This document shows positions 29,436 through 41,160 of a stretch of 47,189 nt of DNA, one piece after another (position 1 is the first letter of the stretch; each line of letters begins with the position of its first letter). Made by a program: the position numbers and the translations under genes. Source of the DNA: Thiomonas sp. (GTDB lineage: Bacteria; Pseudomonadota; Gammaproteobacteria; Burkholderiales; Burkholderiaceae_C). The stretch is taken from contig JAGDVQ010000065.1 of assembly GCA_023255715.1 (NCBI GenBank), forward strand, positions 1-47,189. Direction: 5' to 3'. Under the pieces are notes generated by a model. The model was not told where the DNA came from. It did no database searches and saw nothing but the letters and a program-made list of their open reading frames with translations.

Positions 29436-30568
29436 AGGCCGAATTGTCGCAGCACGGCGTCGAGGGTGTCAGTCACTCGGGTCACGTCGCTGTCGCGCAT
29501 CGCAGGGAACAGCGGCAGGGTGAGGATGGAGGCGCCCACGGTCTCGGCATGTGGAAAATCGCCGGGCGCAAAGCCGCGCGCGCGGTACAGGCGGAACAGA
29601 TGGATCGGCGGGTAGTGCACGCCGGTGGTGATGCCGCGCTCCTTGAGCGCCTGCATCAGCGCGGCGCGCTGCACCTGCGGCGGCGGCACGATCTGGAACA
29701 TGTGCCAGTTGGTCTGGGTGAAGTCGCGTGGCGGCAGTTGCACCCCGCGTGCTTCCAGGCCGATGGCATCGCAAGCGGCGAAGTACTGTTGCGCCAGATC
29801 GCGCCGGCGGGCGTTGAATTCTTCGAGGCGCTGCAACTGCCCCCAGCCGACGCGTGCGGCCACGTCGGTGAGGTTGGACTTGCCGCCGACCACGTCCACC
29901 TCCATGCCGTCGAGCCCGCTGCGTTGCACGCCCTGCAGGCGCAGGCGGCGCGCCAGATCGGCGTCGGCATCCGGCGGCAGCACCAGGCAGCCGCCTTCGA
30001 TCGAGGTGATGTTCTTGTTGGGGTGGAAGCTGAACGAGGCGAAATCACCGAAGCTGCCGATGCGTTTGCCGCGCCAGCTGCTGCCGATGGCTTGTGCGGC
30101 ATCCTCGATCACCCGCAGCCCGTGGCGCGCGGCAATCGCATCGATGGCATCGAGATCTGCGGGCAGGCCGGCCAGGTGCACCGGCAGGATGGCGCGGGTG
30201 CGCGGGGTGATCGCCGCCTCGATGCGGCCTGCGTCGATATTGCGCGTGGTCGGGTCGATGTCGACGAATACCGGGGTGGCGCCGACGGTGAGGATCACAT
30301 TGCTGGTCGCCACCCAGGACAGCGGCGTGGTGATGACCTCATCGCCCGGGCCGATGCCCAGCAGCCTGAGTGCCACCTCCATGGTCACGGTGCCCGAGGC
30401 GAAGGCCAGCACGGTGCGCCCGCCAAAATACTCGGACAGCGCCTGTTCGAACCGAGCGCACCACGGGCCGGTGGTGATCCAGCCCGAGCGCAGCACCTCG
30501 ACCACCCCGGCGATGGTGTCATCGTCGATGTCGGGGCGGGTAAAGGGAAGGGTGTCTTGAGAAGTCAT
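29432..30568 (-). CDS. arnB: ArnB, UDP-4-amino-4-deoxy-L-arabinose aminotransferase
   Basis: ArnB is a PLP enzyme of the DegT/DnrJ/EryC1 sugar aminotransferase family that converts UDP-4-keto-arabinose to UDP-Ara4N with glutamate. The 378-residue protein starts MTSQDTLPFTRPDIDDDTI, carries the PLP lysine at about 185 in FHPNKNITSIEGG, and shows VIEDAAQAIGSSWRGK as the cofactor pocket. The ATG at 30568 lies 10 bases after the stop of the small flippase gene. The longer ORF-track version (to 30811) overlaps that gene and is not real. Related perosamine or DegT aminotransferases are excluded mainly by operon context. Confidence 0.93.
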   Translation of the reverse strand: MTSQDTLPFTRPDIDDDTIAGVVEVLRSGWITTGPWCARFEQALSEYFGGRTVLAFASGTVTMEVALRLLGIGPGDEVITTPLSWVATSNVILTVGATPVFVDIDPTTRNIDAGRIEAAITPRTRAILPVHLAGLPADLDAIDAIAARHGLRVIEDAAQAIGSSWRGKRIGSFGDFASFSFHPNKNITSIEGGCLVLPPDADADLARRLRLQGVQRSGLDGMEVDVVGGKSNLTDVAARVGWGQLQRLEEFNARRRDLAQQYFAACDAIGLEARGVQLPPRDFTQTNWHMFQIVPPPQVQRAALMQALKERGITTGVHYPPIHLFRLYRARGFAPGDFPHAETVGASILTLPLFPAMRDSDVTRVTDTLDAVLRQFGL

Positions 30569-30578
30569 GCGAGACAGT

Positions 30579-30950
30579 TCAGGCGCGGGCGACGATGACG
30601 ACGCCCGCGATGATGACGGCGATGCCGACGAGCTTCTGCACGGTGAGCGCTTCGCCGAACAGCCACCACGCGGCAAAGGCTGTGACGACATAACCCAGCG
30701 ACAGCATGGGGTAGGCGATGGAGACCTGGACGCGGGTGAGCGCCAGAATCCACACCCCGACGGAAACCGCGTAGAACGCCAGGCCCAGCAGGATCTGCCA
30801 TTGCAGCGCAAAGTGCAGCCCGGCGTGCCAGATGTTCCCTGCAGTGAAATTGAAGCGCCCCACGGTTTCGGCGCCGGCCTTGATGAGCAGCTGCGCTGCG
30901 GCGTTCAGCAGCACGCCGGTCAGCACCAGGGCGAAGGCGACCGCACTCAT
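30579..30950 (-). CDS. SMR/EamA-like subunit, ArnE/ArnF-type undecaprenyl-Ara4N flippase
   Basis: A 123-residue protein with four predicted membrane helices and the small-multidrug-resistance fold. Features are LLNAAAQLLIKAG in helix 1, SVGVWILALTRVQVSIAYPMLSLGYVVTAF, and a final helix VGIAVIIAGVVIVA. In enterobacteria ArnE and ArnF form the heterodimer that flips undecaprenyl-P-Ara4N outward. Here only one such gene is present in the operon, so it may work as a homodimer or with a partner elsewhere. The start ATG overlaps the arnT stop (ATGA), and the stop lies 10 bases before arnB. Confidence 0.85.
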   Translation of the reverse strand: MSAVAFALVLTGVLLNAAAQLLIKAGAETVGRFNFTAGNIWHAGLHFALQWQILLGLAFYAVSVGVWILALTRVQVSIAYPMLSLGYVVTAFAAWWLFGEALTVQKLVGIAVIIAGVVIVARA

Positions 30951-32755
30951 CGCATCGTCCCCGTCACTGCAGGCGGCGTGAGCGACGCGCCTGCGTTCCA
31001 CGCCGCTGGCAACTGGGCCGCAGCCACTTGCGCCGCATGGCCGTAGTCCTGGCCCGGCTTGGCGATGACGACGAAACGCGTGCTGCGGTAAATCACGGTC
31101 ATCGGCAGGTGCAGCGCCTGCAGCGCGGGCAGACTGGACGGCGGCAGCAGTGCCAGCGGCAGCTTGTCCGTCTCCCAGCGTTTGGCGAAATCGGCGTAGG
31201 TCGGCACCCACAGCCCGGGTTGCTGCGCAATGCCGAAATGCAGTTCGCCCTGGTACTCCACCAAGGTCACGGTGCGGTCGAGGTAGAAGGGCAGGGTCTG
31301 GTCGTAAGTACCCACCGCGTAGAACGGCTGGCCCGGGTGAATCCACGGGCGGATGGCAGTCACCACGTCTTTGGTCGATGCGGTGCGGCCCAGGATCTGG
31401 AATTGCTGAATCCCCAGGGAGAATCCGAGGGTCATCGCCACACTGACCAGGAGCACCGCCGCGGTGCGTCGGCCCTGCGTTTCCCAGCGCCAGGCCATCA
31501 GGCCGCTGCCCAGCGCCAGAACGGCGGTGCCTTCCAGCCACCAGCCGAACTGCTGATACAGCGCGCCGGGGGTGGTCGCGTTGCCCAGTCGGTGCAACTG
31601 CGTGAAGCCGACCACCGCCGCCAGCCCCAGCAGCGCCAGCAGCCCAAACTGCCAGCGCAGCGCGCCGCGTTGTGCCCGGTCGAGATAGTCGCCAATGAGC
31701 AGCGCGATGGCCGGGAAGATGGGCAGGATGTAGGACGGCAGCTTGGATTTGGAAATGCTGAAAAAGACAAAAATGAACACCGCCCAGATCAGCAACATGC
31801 CCTGGGCATGCAGGGTGCGTCCCCGTGCATCGCCAAAAGCCGCGCCGCGCAGCGCAGGCTGGGCAGCGCTCCTGGCCAGCGCCGGAACCAGACTGCCCAG
31901 CCACGGCAGCACTCCCAGAATCAGAATGGGAAAGAAATACCACCACGGACCCGGGCGCTTGAGCTCACTGGTGAGAAAACGGGTGAACTGCTGGTAGATG
32001 AAAAAATAATCGAAAAACTCGGGGTTGCGCGCCTGTACCCAGACGAACCACGGCGCGGCAATCGCCAGAAAGATGAGCAGGCCACTGACGATGTAGAGCC
32101 GCGTCCACAGCCGCCAGTCGCGATAGATCAGGGTGTAGAGCACAAGGGCAGCGCCCGGCAGCAGGATGCCGATCAGTCCCTTGGACAGCATGGCCAGCGC
32201 CATGAACGCCCAGCAGGCCCACATCCACCAGCGGGTCTGGGTGCGGCTGGCATCGGGTCGTTGCGCGAGCAGAAAGGCCATCAGACTTGCGGACATGGTG
32301 GCGGCAGTGCCCATGTCCAGCGTGTTGATGTGGCTCATCGCGTTCCAGTAGAACATGCTGGCCAGCACCGCCGCGGCAAACACGCCCGTGCGGCGGTTGA
32401 ACAGGCGCGTTCCGGCCCATCCGGTGAACAGGACGGAGAGCAGCCCGGTCAGCCCGGTCCACAGCCGCGCCTGCCATTCACCGAAGCCAAACAGCTGGTA
32501 CGTCACCGCCGTGGTCCAGTATTGCAGCGGCGGCTTTTCGAAGTATTTGAAGCCATCGAGCCGCGGGGTGACCCAGTCACCGCTCACCACCATTTCACGC
32601 GGAATCTCGGCGTAGCGTCCTTCATCGGTGGGCACCAGATCGCGCCAGCCCAGCGTGCCCAGCCAGAGCACGACGAGGGCGGCAAACAGCACCCAGATCA
32701 GACCGCGGCTGGGGCCGGGGTCGGAGGCGGAAAAGTCTTGCGAGGAAGGCGACAT
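30947..32755 (-). CDS. arnT: ArnT, undecaprenyl-phosphate-Ara4N lipid A transferase
   Basis: ArnT is a GT-C integral membrane enzyme that moves L-Ara4N from the lipid carrier to lipid A phosphates at the periplasmic face, lowering negative charge and giving polymyxin and acid tolerance. The 602-residue protein shows the hallmark first loop DEGRYAEIPREMVVSGDW, then TPRLDGFKYFEKPPLQYW, about twelve membrane helices, and a C-terminal periplasmic domain. It is some 50 residues longer than the E. coli enzyme. I chose ATG 32755 (MSPSSQDFSASD); the ORF is open to 32893, but the added residues lack family likeness. It is the first gene of the arn operon and overlaps the flippase gene by four bases. 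Confidence 0.9.
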   Translation of the reverse strand: MSPSSQDFSASDPGPSRGLIWVLFAALVVLWLGTLGWRDLVPTDEGRYAEIPREMVVSGDWVTPRLDGFKYFEKPPLQYWTTAVTYQLFGFGEWQARLWTGLTGLLSVLFTGWAGTRLFNRRTGVFAAAVLASMFYWNAMSHINTLDMGTAATMSASLMAFLLAQRPDASRTQTRWWMWACWAFMALAMLSKGLIGILLPGAALVLYTLIYRDWRLWTRLYIVSGLLIFLAIAAPWFVWVQARNPEFFDYFFIYQQFTRFLTSELKRPGPWWYFFPILILGVLPWLGSLVPALARSAAQPALRGAAFGDARGRTLHAQGMLLIWAVFIFVFFSISKSKLPSYILPIFPAIALLIGDYLDRAQRGALRWQFGLLALLGLAAVVGFTQLHRLGNATTPGALYQQFGWWLEGTAVLALGSGLMAWRWETQGRRTAAVLLVSVAMTLGFSLGIQQFQILGRTASTKDVVTAIRPWIHPGQPFYAVGTYDQTLPFYLDRTVTLVEYQGELHFGIAQQPGLWVPTYADFAKRWETDKLPLALLPPSSLPALQALHLPMTVIYRSTRFVVIAKPGQDYGHAAQVAAAQLPAAWNAGASLTPPAVTGTMR

Positions 32756-32891
32756 GGGCAAAGGAAGGGTCGATGCAAGGCCGGTGCAGGCCGTTGGCGA
32801 TCTGCCGGATAGCCGAGCATGGTAACGGGCGATGCCTTGCAGGCAACTGAGCGAAGGTGCTGCAATGGACGGCAGAAAACAGGAGATCACC

Positions 32892-34547
32892 ATGCGCTGG
32901 CCGACTCACGCCGTCACCAATCAGGTGCCGCCGCTGCAGGATTACAACCTCTTTGTCGCCGATCCCGCCCTGCGGGAAGCGTTGTTGCGCGGCGGCGCGG
33001 CCTGGGCGCAAGACGGTCTGGCGCAGCAGGGGCAGGAACTCGGTACCGCGTCCTGCTTCGAGCAGGGACGTCTGGCCAACCGCTTCGGCCCCGAACTGCA
33101 GGCCTTCGATGCACGTGGATTTCGCCGTGACCAGATCGCGTTTCACCCTGCCTGGCACGCGCTGATGGCCGACATCGCCCGGCGCGGCCTGCACACCGGC
33201 CCGTGGGCACAGCCCCGGCCTGGCGCGCATGTGGCGCGGGCGGCCGGATTCATCCTGCAGACCCAGATCGAGGCCGGGACGATGTGCCCGACCACCATGA
33301 CCTATGGCGCGATTCCCGCGCTGTCGCGCGATCCGCTGCTGGCGCGCGACTGGCTGCCCACCCTCCTGCGCGCGGATTACGACCCGAGCGATCAGCCGTT
33401 TGCGCACAAGCGCGGCGGACTGATCGGCATGGGCATGACGGAGAAGCAGGGTGGCTCCGATCTGCGCACCAACACCACTCAGGCCGTGCGCGACGGCGCG
33501 GACGGCTGGCGGCTGACCGGGCACAAGTGGTTTTTCTCGGCGCCGCAGTGCGACGCGCATCTGGTGTTGGCGCAGGCACCGCTTGGCTTGAGCTGCTTTT
33601 TCGTGCCGCGCTGGGCGCCGGACGGCAGCAAGAACCCGGTGCTGATCCAGCGGCTCAAGGACAAACTGGGCAACCGCTCCAACGCCTCGGCCGAGGTGGA
33701 GTTCCAGGGCGCCTGGGGGCATCTGCTCGGCGAGGAGGGGCGCGGCATCCCGACCATCCTGGAAATGGGCACCTACACCCGGCTGGACTGCGTGCTCGGC
33801 ACCACCGGGCTGATGCGCCAGGCGCTGAGTCAGGCGGTGCACCACGCGCGGCACCGGCAGGCGTTCGGTGCCGCACTGATCGACCAGCCGCTGATGCGCA
33901 ATGTGCTGGCCGACATGGCGCTGGAGGTCGAGGCCGCCATCGCGCTGGCGATGCGGCTGGCGCAGGCCTTCGACGCGCAGCACGACGAGGCGCAACTGCT
34001 GCTGCGCCGCCTGCTGACCCCGGCAGGCAAGTTCCGCATCTGCAAGCGCGGCGCCGAACTTGCCGCCGAAGCCATGGAGGTGCTGGGCGGCAACGGTTAT
34101 GTGGAAGATGATGTGCAGGCACGCATCTACCGCGAAATGCCGGTGAACTCCATCTGGGAGGGATCGGGCAATGTCATGTGCCTGGACGTGCTGCGCGCCC
34201 TGGGCAAGAACCCGCGCACCACCGACGCGCTGATGGCAGAACTCGCCCCGGCACAGGGTCGCAACCCTCATTTCGACGCACATGTGCGGCACCTGTCCAC
34301 CGCCCTGCGCAACCCCGACGATGTGCAGAGCCGCGCCCGAGCCCTGACGCACGACCTCGTGCTGGCCGTGCAGGCTGCGCTGCTGTTGCAGCATGCGCCC
34401 GCATCCATCGCTCAGGCGTTCTGCGCCTCGCGCCTGGGCGGGCAATGGGGCGGCGGATTTGGCACCCTGCCGCAAACCACCGACTTCGACACCCTGCTCG
34501 GCAGGGCGTTGCAGACGAATGGACTCAATTCAGAATGCGGAACTTGA
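32892..34547 (+). CDS. AidB-like acyl-CoA dehydrogenase family protein
   Basis: The 551-residue flavoprotein belongs to the acyl-CoA dehydrogenase superfamily, AidB branch. It starts like AidB (THAVTNQVPPLQDYNLF). It has the FAD-contacting MGMTEKQGGSDLR and the RLKDKLGNRSNASAEVEF segment, and REMPVNSIWEGSGNVMCLDVLRAL, where the active-site base lies. A C-terminal extension exceeds normal acyl-CoA dehydrogenases, matching the roughly 540-residue AidB. In E. coli AidB is linked to the adaptive response to alkylation and binds DNA; a role in branched acyl-CoA oxidation is the alternative. A perfect AGGAG lies before ATG 32892, ruling out the longer start at 32832. No ada or alkB is near. Confidence 0.88.
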   Translation: MRWPTHAVTNQVPPLQDYNLFVADPALREALLRGGAAWAQDGLAQQGQELGTASCFEQGRLANRFGPELQAFDARGFRRDQIAFHPAWHALMADIARRGLHTGPWAQPRPGAHVARAAGFILQTQIEAGTMCPTTMTYGAIPALSRDPLLARDWLPTLLRADYDPSDQPFAHKRGGLIGMGMTEKQGGSDLRTNTTQAVRDGADGWRLTGHKWFFSAPQCDAHLVLAQAPLGLSCFFVPRWAPDGSKNPVLIQRLKDKLGNRSNASAEVEFQGAWGHLLGEEGRGIPTILEMGTYTRLDCVLGTTGLMRQALSQAVHHARHRQAFGAALIDQPLMRNVLADMALEVEAAIALAMRLAQAFDAQHDEAQLLLRRLLTPAGKFRICKRGAELAAEAMEVLGGNGYVEDDVQARIYREMPVNSIWEGSGNVMCLDVLRALGKNPRTTDALMAELAPAQGRNPHFDAHVRHLSTALRNPDDVQSRARALTHDLVLAVQAALLLQHAPASIAQAFCASRLGGQWGGGFGTLPQTTDFDTLLGRALQTNGLNSECGT

Positions 34548-35286
34548 TCGGCACCAGCACCCAGGAGGTGATGGCCTGGCCGTTGCGGGTCGCAGCAACG
34601 AAGCGCCACTGGGCTACCGTCGCTTCAGCCGCTTCATCCAGCCGCGCATAGCCTGTCGAAGACACGAGCTTGACCTGCAAGGCCCGCCCATCCGCGCCGA
34701 CCTGCACCTTGAGCAGCGCGGTGCCTTCTTCGCCCAACTGCCGCGACAGGCGAGGATAGGGCGGAGGCGGATTGTCCAGGTAGTCCGCCTTGTAAGACGC
34801 CATCGTTTCCACGGCGGGAGTGGCTGAGGGCGGCGTGGAGGCCGCGACCATTGGCGCATGGCCCGGCTCGGTGTCCTGTCTGGGTGCAGCGATCGAAGCG
34901 GGTGCAGAGGTTCGGGCAGGTGCCGGAGCCTGCGCCGTTTGTGGCGAGGTGACCGGCGCGGCATCGGCAGGCGGCGTCGGCGGCTTGGCTGGCGCGGGCT
35001 TTTGCGCCGCGACCTTGGGTGCAGGTGTTGCAGCTTTCGGCCTGACCGAAGCCGGGCGGGGTGGTTCGGCTGCCGGAGCCGGGGCCGCTGCGGGAGCGGG
35101 CGTCGGGGGCCGGGGCTGGGGTTTCGCGGGTTCCAGCATCACCCAGTCCAGTCGTTGCTCGGGTCTGCTCGGGGGAGGCGCTGGGGTGAACACCAGCCAG
35201 GCCAGCAGCAGCCCGTGGGCAAGCAGCACGATGACTGCGATCGCAATCAGGGGAAACGGTCGGGGCAGGGTGGGGAGGGTGTTCAT
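34525..35286 (-). CDS. TonB-like energy transducer
   Basis: A 253-residue protein with an N-terminal membrane anchor (about residues 12-32, FPLIAIAVIVLLAHGLLLAWLV). A long Pro/Ala/Lys-rich periplasm-spanning region follows (about 36-165), then a C-terminal TonB domain with YPRLSRQLGEEGTALLKVQVGADG. TonB proteins with ExbB/ExbD deliver proton-motive force to outer-membrane receptors for iron and other nutrients. No exbB/exbD or receptor gene lies beside it. The ATG at 35286 is supported by the anchor position. Its 3' end overlaps the convergent acyl-CoA dehydrogenase gene by 23 bases. It is divergent from carA, and their -10 regions appear to overlap. Confidence 0.87.
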   Translation of the reverse strand: MNTLPTLPRPFPLIAIAVIVLLAHGLLLAWLVFTPAPPPSRPEQRLDWVMLEPAKPQPRPPTPAPAAAPAPAAEPPRPASVRPKAATPAPKVAAQKPAPAKPPTPPADAAPVTSPQTAQAPAPARTSAPASIAAPRQDTEPGHAPMVAASTPPSATPAVETMASYKADYLDNPPPPYPRLSRQLGEEGTALLKVQVGADGRALQVKLVSSTGYARLDEAAEATVAQWRFVAATRNGQAITSWVLVPIKFRILN

Positions 35287-35324
35287 CGAACGGACGGCGC
35301 CAGGGACTTTGCGCCAAGCGCGTG

Positions 35325-35341
35325 AATATAATCTGACAGAT
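35325..35341. promoter_or_regulatory. Shared tonB-like/carA promoter core with ATCTGACAGAT palindrome
   Basis: AATATAAT at 35325-35332 provides a perfect TATAAT toward carA (35327-35332) and TATATT toward the tonB-like gene on the other strand. It is joined directly to the palindrome ATCTG-A-CAGAT (35331-35341), which would lie at the carA start site. The -35 hexamers are poor for both directions. The carA leader would be about 160 bases and contains no ORF with an obvious ribosome-binding site. Confidence 0.4.
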
Positions 35342-35498
35342 TTTGTGCGCCTGAAGCGTCGCCGTCCTGTGGCGAACACCAAAGGGGTGCGAAGGCCAGG
35401 CAAGGCGGCTGTCCAGGCGCTTGCGCGGCCCGCGCCCAAGACACGTCAGATCGACTGGCGTGTCGTTCCAATATCCGGGCGCTCACCGGAGAGTTTTC

Positions 35499-36650
35499 AT
35501 GTTGCCCATGCTGCCCAAAGCCGTTCTGGTTCTCGCCGACGGCTCGATTTTTCGCGGACTTTCCATTGGCGCAACCGGGCAGACTGTCGGTGAGGTGGTG
35601 TTCAACACGGCCATGACCGGCTACCAGGAAATCCTCACCGATCCAAGCTATTGCCGCCAGATCGTCACCCTCACCTATCCGCATATCGGCAATGTGGGTG
35701 TCAACGCGCAGGACGTGGAGGCGGCCAGGGTGCATGCCGCCGGCCTGATCATCAAGGACTTGCCTCTGCTGCAGTCGAACTATCGCAGCGAGCAAACACT
35801 CGATGCCTATCTGCGCGCGCAGGGCACGGTGGCGATTGCGGGGATCGATACCCGCCGACTGACCCGTCACCTGCGCACCCGGGGTGCGCAGAACGGCTGC
35901 GTCATTGGCTTGGCCGCAGGGCAGGACATCAGCGACAGCGTCATCCAGACGGCGCTGGACGCCGCGCGCGGCTTTGCCGGGTTGGCCGGCATGGATCTGG
36001 CCCGGGTCGTGTCCACCACGGCGTCGTATGCGTGGACGCAGACCGACTGGTCGCTGGAACAGGGCTATGGTGAGATGACCGCGCCGAGCCGTCATGTGGT
36101 GGCCTACGACTTCGGCGTGAAGTTCAACATTCTGCGGCTTCTGGCCGCGCGTGGCTGCCGCGTGACGGTGGTGCCGGCGCAGACCCCGGCGGCCGAGGTG
36201 CTGGCGATGCGCCCCGATGGGGTGTTCCTGTCCAACGGCCCGGGTGACCCGGAGCCCTGCGATTACGCCATTTCTGCAACCCGCAGCATCATCGCTGCGG
36301 GCATGCCGACCTTCGGCATCTGCCTGGGGCATCAGATCATGGGGCTGGCGGCAGGCGGCAAGAGCTTCAAGATGAAATTCGGCCACCACGGCGCCAACCA
36401 TCCGGTCAAGGATCTGGATACCGGGCGCGTGTCGATCACCAGCCAGAATCATGGTTTTGCGGTGGATGCGGACAGCCTGTCCGACGCTGTGCGCATCACC
36501 CACGTCTCGCTGTTCGACGGCACGCTGCAGGGCTTTGCGTGGAAGGACAAGCCCGCATTCTGCTTCCAGGGCCATCCGGAAGCCAGCCCGGGGCCGCACG
36601 ACATCGGCTACCTGTTCGACCGCTTTGTCGGCCTGATGGACCGGGCCTGA
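35499..36650 (+). CDS. carA: CarA, carbamoyl-phosphate synthase small (glutaminase) subunit
   Basis: CarA hydrolyses glutamine and channels ammonia to CarB, which makes carbamoyl phosphate for pyrimidines and arginine. The 383-residue protein has the N-terminal CarA domain ([34 protein letters not shown]) and a class I glutamine amidotransferase domain with Cys275 in [12 protein letters not shown] and the [10 protein letters not shown] His/Glu motif. The length is standard. The ATG at 35499 has GGAGAG six bases upstream; the ORF-track start at 35421 lacks family likeness. It is followed by leuE and carB in one probable operon. Confidence 0.97.
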   Translation: MLPMLPKAVLVLADGSIFRGLSIGATGQTVGEVVFNTAMTGYQEILTDPSYCRQIVTLTYPHIGNVGVNAQDVEAARVHAAGLIIKDLPLLQSNYRSEQTLDAYLRAQGTVAIAGIDTRRLTRHLRTRGAQNGCVIGLAAGQDISDSVIQTALDAARGFAGLAGMDLARVVSTTASYAWTQTDWSLEQGYGEMTAPSRHVVAYDFGVKFNILRLLAARGCRVTVVPAQTPAAEVLAMRPDGVFLSNGPGDPEPCDYAISATRSIIAAGMPTFGICLGHQIMGLAAGGKSFKMKFGHHGANHPVKDLDTGRVSITSQNHGFAVDADSLSDAVRITHVSLFDGTLQGFAWKDKPAFCFQGHPEASPGPHDIGYLFDRFVGLMDRA

Positions 36651-36665
36651 GCCGGGGCACAGCAG

Positions 36666-37349
36666 ATGTTCGGCGTGATCAATCTCTGGACTTACGTGCT
36701 CGGGGTGATTTTCATCGTCCTGTTGCCTGGGCCGAACTCGCTTTACGTGCTCAGCGTGGCCGCGCAGCGCGGGGTGCGCGCGGGTTATCGGGGCGCGCTG
36801 GGGGTTTTTCTCGGCGACACGCTGCTGATGGTGCTGGCTGCAGCCGGGGCCGCCTCGCTGCTGGAAACCAACCTGACCCTCTACCACCTGGTGCAGGCGG
36901 CTGGTGCCTTGTATCTGGGCTGGCTGGGCATCAACATGTTGCGCGCCGCCTGGATGCGCTGGCGCACGCCCGACACCGGCTTGCATGCGCAAGCGCCACA
37001 GCCCCACCCGCACTCCGCCCTGCCGGGCCGGCGCCATGAAGATCCGTTTCGCAAGGCGCTGTTCATCAGCCTGCTCAATCCCAAGGCCATCCTGTTCTTC
37101 GTGTCGTTCTTCATCCAGTTCGTCGATCCGCACTACCCGCATCCGGCGCTGTCGTTCGCCATTCTGGGCGCCATCGTCCAGACCTTCAGCCTGCTGTATC
37201 TGTCGGTGCTGATCTTCGGCGGCGTGCGGGTCGCCGATGCGTTTCGCCGCCGCCGCCGTCTGTCCGCAGTGACGATGGGCGCAACCGGCGCCGGATTTTT
37301 CGGATTCGGTATCAAGCTGGCGCTGGCTGCCACTGCAAAAACACACTGA
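36666..37349 (+). CDS. leuE: LysE/RhtB family amino acid exporter (LeuE-like)
   Basis: A 227-residue membrane protein of the LysE/RhtB family with about six hydrophobic segments, including the conserved LPGPNSLYVLSVAAQRGVRAG near the N terminus, ALYLGWLGINMLRAA and LLNPKAILFFVSFFIQF. LeuE-type members export leucine and related amino acids. It differs from most in having a His/Pro/Arg-rich cytoplasmic loop (about residues 98-120). It begins 15 bases after carA and ends 36 bases before carB. A LysE-type gene between carA and carB is also seen in Pseudomonas, so the arrangement is old, though no biochemical link to carbamoyl phosphate is known to me. Confidence 0.88.
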   Translation: MFGVINLWTYVLGVIFIVLLPGPNSLYVLSVAAQRGVRAGYRGALGVFLGDTLLMVLAAAGAASLLETNLTLYHLVQAAGALYLGWLGINMLRAAWMRWRTPDTGLHAQAPQPHPHSALPGRRHEDPFRKALFISLLNPKAILFFVSFFIQFVDPHYPHPALSFAILGAIVQTFSLLYLSVLIFGGVRVADAFRRRRRLSAVTMGATGAGFFGFGIKLALAATAKTH

Positions 37350-37385
37350 TCTTTCACGAATTCATCTGCCTAAAGAGACTCGCCC

Positions 37386-40610
<3,225 letters not shown>

Positions 40611-40624
40611 AATTCCTGTCACCT

Positions 40625-40663
40625 GAGCACCGCAGCGCAAGTGGCTGCGGTGCTCGTTTTTTT
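40625..40663 (+). terminator. Strong intrinsic terminator between carB and greA
   Basis: GAGCACCGCAGC (40625-40636) and GCTGCGGTGCTC (40644-40655) form a perfect twelve-base-pair stem with a seven-base loop, followed by G and seven T. It starts 14 bases after the carB stop and ends 23 bases before the greA ATG. greA must therefore be read by partial read-through or from a start site inside carB, since no room is left for a full promoter after it. Confidence 0.92.
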
Positions 40664-40686
40664 CATGGTTCTACGGAGGCCCGAAC

Positions 40687-41160
40687 ATGGCGACCCCCAT
40701 GACGCGCAGAGGCGCGGAACAACTCAAGCAAGAGCTGCAACGGCTCAAGACCATCGAACGTCCGGCAGTGATCCAGGCCATCGCCGAAGCGCGCGCGCAG
40801 GGCGATCTGTCGGAAAACGCCGAGTACGACGCGGCCCGTGACAAGCAGGGCTTCATCGAAGGCCGCATTGCCGACATCGAGGGCAAGCTCGGTACCGCGC
40901 AGATCATCGATCCGAGTGAGCTGCAGGCCGACGGCCGCGTGGTGTTCGGTGCCACGGTGGAACTCAGCGACGAAGCCAGCGGCGATGAAATCACCTATCA
41001 GATCGTCGGAGATGATGAGGCGGATCTCAAGCAGGGCCGCATTTCCATCAACTCACCGATCGCGCGTGCGTTGATCGGCAAGGAGTCCGGGGATGTCGCA
41101 CAGGTCGCCGCTCCCGGCGGCGTGCGGCACTACGAAATCCTCGCTGTGCACTACAAATGA
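40687..41160 (+). CDS. greA: GreA, transcription elongation factor
   Basis: GreA enters the RNA polymerase secondary channel and stimulates cleavage of backtracked RNA. The 157-residue protein has the N-terminal coiled-coil hairpin (about residues 10-75, with the acidic tip [22 protein letters not shown]) and the C-terminal FKBP-like domain containing [24 protein letters not shown] gives a good ribosome-binding site before ATG 40687. It lies just behind the carB terminator, and its stop overlaps the start of the DUF4149 gene (ATGA). Confidence 0.97.
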   Translation: MATPMTRRGAEQLKQELQRLKTIERPAVIQAIAEARAQGDLSENAEYDAARDKQGFIEGRIADIEGKLGTAQIIDPSELQADGRVVFGATVELSDEASGDEITYQIVGDDEADLKQGRISINSPIARALIGKESGDVAQVAAPGGVRHYEILAVHYK

